Assembly: GCA_003486645.1 (NCBI GenBank)
Contig: DNGI01000028.1
Span: 505 to 9,752, forward strand
DNA from: Cyanobacteria bacterium UBA11370
GTDB taxonomy: Bacteria > Cyanobacteriota > Cyanobacteriia > Cyanobacteriales > Coleofasciculaceae
Length of the DNA: 9,248 bases
Direction: 5' to 3'
Shown here: piece after piece, positions 5,818 to 9,248 of the stretch
How the letters are laid out: the number at the start of each line of letters is the position of its first letter
How positions within the stretch are numbered: position 1 is the first letter of the stretch
Notes under the pieces: generated by a model
Database searches by the model: none
Told to the model about the DNA's origin: nothing
The model's input: only the letters and a program-made list of their open reading frames with translations
Position numbers and translations under genes: made by a program

Positions 5818-7005
5818 ATGTCATTAGATAATAAAAACAGAATGACCAGGACTGTGATTGTATTAACGATTATCTTCCTGGCGATTGAAGTATTGGATGA
5901 GCTGGTGGATGGAGTGCAGGGTGCAGCTTATCCGTTGATTCGGAATGATTTGCATCTTTCCTATCTGCAAGTGGGACTGTTACTGACGGTTCCCAATACG
6001 ATTAGTAGTCTGATCGAGCCGATTGTGGGCATTTTAGGGGATCTTGGTCAGCGACGGCAATTGATTTTGAGCGGAGGGGTTGGGTTTGCGATCGCATTAC
6101 TCCTGATTTCCCTAAGTGATCACTTTTTTGGGTTATTAGCGGCACAAGTGCTGTTTTATCCCGCCTCCGGTTGCTTTGTCAATCTTTCTCAGGCAACACT
6201 GATGGATATCGAACCAACACGCCATGAGCAAAATATGGCACGTTGGGCTTTGGCGGGTTCGGTTGGCAATGTGATTGGACCAGTGACTTTAGCGGCTGCC
6301 ATAGCATTAAATCAAAGTTGGCGGAGTGTGTTTCTAGTATTAGCCGTACTGACGGTATTCCTAGTAACAATATTCTTCAAGTATCCGCTGACAACTTTAA
6401 CCCCATCCTCTCACATTGACCCGCCAATACAGAGTTTTAACCAGGGTATCCATCAGGCTATCAACGCCTTAAAACGACCCAGCGTGCTACGTTGGTTAAC
6501 ATTATTGCAATTTTCGGATTTAATGTTGGATGTGCTGCGTGGTTTTTTAGCACTGTATTTTGTGGATATTGTGGGTACAAATAGTACGCAGGCGAGTTGG
6601 GCTATCACGGTTTGGTTAGGGTTTGGTTTAGTAGGAGATTTTCTGCTCATCCCTTTACTTGAACGAGTGCAAGGGCTTGCTTATTTGAGGTTTAGTGCCA
6701 TCATTATTTTGTGTCTTTACCCAACGTTTTTGGTGATATCTAATATCACTATCAAGTTGGTTATTCTGGGCTTACTGGGGTTCTTGAATGCAGGTTGGTA
6801 CTCAATCCTTCAGGGGCGATTGTACACAGCGATGCCAGGGCAGAGTGGTACAGTGATGACACTCAACAACCTGGCAGGTTTAGTGGGGGGTTTGATACCG
6901 CTGGCGCTGGGTTGGGTGGCTACTCAGTATGGTTTGCAATCGACGATGTGGCTGTTACTTGCAGCACCTATCGCCTTACTCATTGGGCTTTTTACAGATG
7001 GCTGA
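5818..7005 (+). CDS. MFS transporter, fosmidomycin-resistance (FSR)-like
   Basis: This is a 395-residue integral membrane protein with about 12 hydrophobic segments (near 12-30, 48-72, 81-99, 102-122, 143-164, 169-187, 223-248, 260-281, 290-309, 310-330, 345-367 and 374-392). It should export or import a small solute across the inner membrane by proton coupling, as in the major facilitator superfamily. The signature loop between helices 2 and 3 is present: GILGDLGQRR at 71-80, including Asp75. The N-terminal DELVDGVQGAAYPLIRNDL (27-45), with YLQVGLLLTVPNTISSLIEP (49-68), and the helix-5 GSVGNVIGPV (147-156) resemble the FSR-type efflux branch, though substrate cannot be read from sequence. 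The ATG at 5818 has GGGAG (5804-5808) 9 nt upstream; Met9 is a possible alternative. It is divergent from the CHAT gene and convergent with the lectin gene, so probably monocistronic. Confidence 0.88.
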   Translation: MSLDNKNRMTRTVIVLTIIFLAIEVLDELVDGVQGAAYPLIRNDLHLSYLQVGLLLTVPNTISSLIEPIVGILGDLGQRRQLILSGGVGFAIALLLISLSDHFFGLLAAQVLFYPASGCFVNLSQATLMDIEPTRHEQNMARWALAGSVGNVIGPVTLAAAIALNQSWRSVFLVLAVLTVFLVTIFFKYPLTTLTPSSHIDPPIQSFNQGIHQAINALKRPSVLRWLTLLQFSDLMLDVLRGFLALYFVDIVGTNSTQASWAITVWLGFGLVGDFLLIPLLERVQGLAYLRFSAIIILCLYPTFLVISNITIKLVILGLLGFLNAGWYSILQGRLYTAMPGQSGTVMTLNNLAGLVGGLIPLALGWVATQYGLQSTMWLLLAAPIALLIGLFTDG

Positions 7006-7053
7006 AATGAAATTCTATCGATTCAACAGGTATTTCAGCTACATGAGTGTGAG

Positions 7054-7076
7054 AGGGCACATATCGATGCGTCCCT
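7054..7076 (+). terminator. Imperfect hairpin downstream of the MFS gene
   Basis: AGGGC (7054-7058) pairs with GTCCCT (7071-7076) across a bulged T, and CAT (7060-7062) pairs with ATG (7067-7069) around an ATCG loop. It lies about 50 bp past the MFS stop. The right arm, TGCGTCCCTAC, looks like half of a GTAGGGACGCA palindrome, a type of dispersed repeat I associate with cyanobacteria. Terminator function is uncertain because no T-tract follows. Confidence 0.3.
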
Positions 7077-7115
7077 ACAGGTAGTGGTTGAAAGCCAATA
7101 TTTGCCTAAGTTCTG

Positions 7116-7203
7116 ATACCAAGTTGCGTTCATAGGTAGTACTTTCTTTCCCCCTTGTCCCCCTTGTCTCTCCTATCTACTAATATGAGCTGCAACTTGG
7201 TAT
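7116..7203. repeat. 88-bp foldback (MITE-like) element with perfect 12-bp terminal inverted repeats
   Basis: ATACCAAGTTGC (7116-7127) and GCAACTTGGTAT (7192-7203) are exact inverted copies. Complementarity continues imperfectly inward (GTTCATAGGTAG against CTACTAATATGAGC). The loop is almost pure pyrimidine and contains CCCCCTTGT twice in tandem (around 7151-7168). No transposase is present. Lying between convergent genes, it could also serve as a bidirectional terminator. Confidence 0.75.
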
Positions 7204-7238
7204 GACTCCCTCTCCCACTCCCATTTTCAAGACAAATC

Positions 7239-8693
7239 TCAGTGAGCAGAATTATTTCTCTTTCGTCTTAGCAGCCAACCCAATCCCAACATAGATCCTA
7301 ACCCCACAACTGCACTGGGTTCGGGTACGGGTACAGCTTCAACTTTAGTGATTTTCGCATTGGTGACTTCGATTTGATCAAATGGCTGCGGGCAGACTTC
7401 CGAAGTGGTTGAACCTTCGGGGAAGAATTCTTCAAAAAGCTCGAATGTCGCACTAACTAGATTACCCATCGGAGCTACAGAAGGAGCAACGTTGGGATTA
7501 GCTAGTGTATCATCAAAGGCTAACCGAAGATTCACCCACGCTGGGTAGTCACTATTGCCAGAGCAAGAGTTGGATGTTTCAGTTAATGAAGATGAGGAGG
7601 AAGCTGTGAGTCGATTAGTCGATGATGTTCCTACCCGACGATTTACTCGTGCTGGTTTGACTCTAACAATATAGCTACCCAATTCAATAAACCCTTCACT
7701 CACATCATCCAACACAATATCGGCAAGGGGTTCATTGAACTCATCAAATACGGTTAGGTTGAAATCATCTAATCGATATAAACCTTTCCCAAAATTCGCG
7801 TTTAAGTCTTCAGCGTCAGATAAAAAGGAATAAGAACCCTTCAACGTCGCATTATTCCATCCCGTAAACTTGCCGAATAAACTCTCACCAAGGCTTGCCT
7901 CAACGTTAAATTCTAATATTTCTGCTGGTGTGGGTTCCTGAACATTTAATAACCAGTTTTGGATATCATGTCTGTTAGTACTTAACCCAGTAGCAGCCGT
8001 AAAACCAATATTTGCTTGTGAGCCTACGGTATTGAAAAGATCGACAGTGGTTGATAGTAAGGATGTGGCAGGTTTGAAGGTTGAAGTGCCCAGAAAAACT
8101 TCTAGCAAGTCAGTTGTACCATCGTAATCAATCCAAGCATTGATCGGATCGCCACCGTTAAGGTCTATGTTAGGTATTGCCGTTACTGACGAGACTACTG
8201 AGCCATTCTGATCGACACCGATATGATTGGCTCGTAAAATACCAGGACCTGCATCAGTAAGACCATTTCTGATCGTATCAAACTCGATCGCCAAGCTCGG
8301 TGAAATTCCTTGATACCCTAAGCCGCCTCCAGCGTTCCCAAGAGCATTTGCGCCTCGTGGATCATTCTGCAACACAAAGGTAAAACCATCGCCGCCAAAT
8401 GTACCCAGACCACCACTCAGATTAAACTGAAAGTTTGTCTGAAAGGATGTATCAGCGCCAATGGTGAATGGATTGGTCAAAAATGCGCTACCTTTCTGAT
8501 GAAATCCTGCTGATGTTAGGCGTAGAACATTACCTGCTTGTCTTGCACCCCCATTGAGGGTTAGGTTTGATAGATCAGAAAAATCGGAGAAACTAATAGA
8601 TTGAGCATGGGCGGGATTGGCGGTGATTGCAACGCATCCTAGCAGGGTACTAGCTGTTGTGACTGCTAATTTTGTTAAAATTTTGTTTGCCAT
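7239..8693 (-). CDS. Secreted L-type-lectin-like PEP-CTERM sorting domain protein
   Basis: A 484-residue exported protein. Residues 1-30 form a signal peptide (basic start MANKILTK, hydrophobic core, AHA before Gln31). About 31-251 resemble an L-type (legume-like) lectin fold: GGDGFTFVLQNDPRGANALG (100-119), GGGLGYQGISPSLAIEFDT (122-140), then HIGVDQNG (157-164), the order of calcium/carbohydrate-loop strands in that fold. About 255-450 form a second, unrecognised beta-rich domain interrupted by a serine-rich linker (356-380). The tail is a classical PEP-CTERM signal: VPEPS (456-460), a hydrophobic helix (461-475), then RRKR (476-479), recognised by exosortase for processing and envelope or matrix attachment. 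No exosortase gene is in the window. The ATG at 8691-8693 has AAGGAG 7 nt upstream. LLGC at 17-20 also fits a permissive lipobox. Carbohydrate binding is inferred, not shown. Confidence 0.88.
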   Translation of the reverse strand: MANKILTKLAVTTASTLLGCVAITANPAHAQSISFSDFSDLSNLTLNGGARQAGNVLRLTSAGFHQKGSAFLTNPFTIGADTSFQTNFQFNLSGGLGTFGGDGFTFVLQNDPRGANALGNAGGGLGYQGISPSLAIEFDTIRNGLTDAGPGILRANHIGVDQNGSVVSSVTAIPNIDLNGGDPINAWIDYDGTTDLLEVFLGTSTFKPATSLLSTTVDLFNTVGSQANIGFTAATGLSTNRHDIQNWLLNVQEPTPAEILEFNVEASLGESLFGKFTGWNNATLKGSYSFLSDAEDLNANFGKGLYRLDDFNLTVFDEFNEPLADIVLDDVSEGFIELGSYIVRVKPARVNRRVGTSSTNRLTASSSSSLTETSNSCSGNSDYPAWVNLRLAFDDTLANPNVAPSVAPMGNLVSATFELFEEFFPEGSTTSEVCPQPFDQIEVTNAKITKVEAVPVPEPSAVVGLGSMLGLGWLLRRKRNNSAH

Positions 8694-8700
8694 GATATAT

Positions 8701-8706
8701 CTCCTT
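8701..8706 (-). promoter_or_regulatory. Strong Shine-Dalgarno of the lectin gene
   Basis: AAGGAG on the minus strand, 7 nt before the ATG at 8693. It is the best ribosome site in the window, fixes the start, and suggests efficient translation. Confidence 0.85.
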
Positions 8707-9176
8707 GAACAAAATAGTCTTTTGATTTAATTTGTTTTGATTGATGGGATTGAAGAGTCACCTTTTGCTTGCATACCCTGGTTTGCCAAATAGCGATCGC
8801 TCCACCACTTAGGTGATAGTCTTTGGCTGTATTTCAATAGGATTAATCTTTTTTATTGCTGTCTAGTCGCCGCTCATTGCTTCTGCTTAAAAAGTCTAGA
8901 TGCCAAAACTTATGGGGCGAATTCAAGATGACTTAGGAGTAGATGCTATCGCCAGACTTTGTTGTGTTTTCGTCTTCTACTGTTGTACTCTTGATTGTTC
9001 TTTGGAAGCAAGATATTTTAGGGGAATTTACTGAAAAAATACAATAACAGTATTCTTTTTGAAGATGAGATAAAATTTTATGAGAAGACAGGAAATCTAT
9101 CTCCAACTCGTGAAGCTTCGTGATTAGGATTTACCTAATTAAATTCTTTTAAAAAAGGATTACCAATGATCCGTGA

Positions 9177-9207
9177 GATCCTCGACTTCTTCAAGAAATC
9201 GGGGATC
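9177..9207. repeat. 31-nt palindromic dispersed repeat
   Basis: GATCCTCGACTTCTT (9177-9191), a central C, and AAGAAATCGGGGATC (9193-9207) pair over 15 positions with one G-T wobble and one C-A mismatch. The GATCCCCGACTTCTT type of palindrome is, from memory, a widespread short intergenic repeat in cyanobacteria. No T-tract follows on the plus strand, so simple terminator function is doubtful. Confidence 0.7.
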
Positions 9208-9248
9208 TAATACCAAATCCGAATCATATACCCCCTTTAATCGCCGTT
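9208..9248. repeat. Possible terminal repeat of an element cut by the window edge
   Basis: The stretch beginning TAATACCAAATCCG shares ATACCAA and a following TCAT with the terminal repeat of the foldback at 7116-7203 (ATACCAAGTTGCGTTCAT). It directly follows the palindrome. Its inverted partner, if any, lies to the right of the window. Confidence 0.3.

Larger units (their letters stand above)
7006..7238. other. Convergent intergenic region, MFS and lectin genes
   Basis: There is no coding sequence in these 233 bp. Apart from the two structured elements (7054-7076 and 7116-7203), it contains a pyrimidine-rich stretch at 7205-7228 that abuts the lectin gene 3' end. The region looks like accumulated repeat debris between two gene ends. 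Confidence 0.5.
8694..9248. other. Right-hand region without a convincing gene
   Basis: These 555 bp hold the lectin leader and a HIP1 octamer (8793-8800) with a small CACC-ACTTA-GGTG hairpin just beyond (8803-8815). They also hold a weak AT-rich inverted repeat AATAC/GTATT followed by CTTTTT (9038-9060), a hairpin ATTAGG-ATTTA-CCTAAT (9123-9139), the 31-nt palindrome at 9177-9207 and a possible element end at the edge. Short open frames at 8900-9034 and 9166-9210 were considered and not called. The promoter of the lectin gene should lie in the left part, but no clear -35/-10 pair stands out. Confidence 0.5.

Noticed and set aside
8900..9034. 44-codon frame (+) beginning MPKLMGRIQDDLGVDAIARL, cysteine-rich in the middle
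   Set aside because: There is no ribosome site before the ATG, no family resemblance, and it lies in an AT-rich leader region; chance opening is likely.
9038..9060. AATAC/GTATT inverted repeat followed by CTTTTT as a terminator
   Set aside because: The stem is only 5 bp and AT-rich, and no gene ends nearby on the plus strand.

Overview
The window reads as chromosomal DNA of a cyanobacterium, probably a filamentous or otherwise large-genome one. The evidence is seven copies of the HIP1 octamer GCGATCGC, heptameric tandem repeats of the kind known from filamentous cyanobacteria, and a gene set typical of that phylum: a Uma2-family nuclease, a UPF0175 protein, a TPR-CHAT protein and a PEP-CTERM protein. 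This assignment is inference from content; no rRNA or marker gene is present.

Layout, left to right. Positions 1-1515 (+) hold apolipoprotein N-acyltransferase (lnt), whose reading frame is open to the left edge, so its N-terminus lies outside the window. Positions 1593-2225 (+) hold a Uma2-family PD-(D/E)XK nuclease. Positions 2246-2527 (-) hold a small UPF0175 antitoxin-like protein, convergent with the Uma2 gene. Positions 2723-5362 (-) hold a large TPR-CHAT protein with an N-terminal signal or anchor segment. A non-coding stretch of about 455 bp separates it from a divergent MFS transporter at 5818-7005 (+). A foldback (MITE-like) element at 7116-7203 lies between the convergent MFS gene and 7239-8693 (-), a secreted L-type-lectin-like protein with a PEP-CTERM sorting tail. 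The last 555 bp have no convincing gene; they carry a 31-nt palindrome and, at the right edge, what looks like one end of another dispersed element.

The genes do not form one pathway. Three of them concern the cell envelope: Lnt (lipoprotein maturation), the exported or anchored CHAT protein and the PEP-CTERM lectin. Uma2 and UPF0175 belong to the accessory gene pool common in cyanobacteria. The UPF0175 gene could be co-transcribed behind the CHAT gene (195 bp apart, same strand); all other neighbours are convergent, divergent or separately started.

The most distinctive feature is repeat colonisation. The lnt gene contains short dispersed and heptameric repeats in frame at three predicted loops and again at its C-terminus. 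Heptamer arrays of opposite orientation sit just outside the Uma2/UPF0175 pair. Several other foldback elements occupy the gaps. I see no convincing new multi-gene defence or signalling system; the best leads are the repeat insertions and the exported CHAT protease-like protein.
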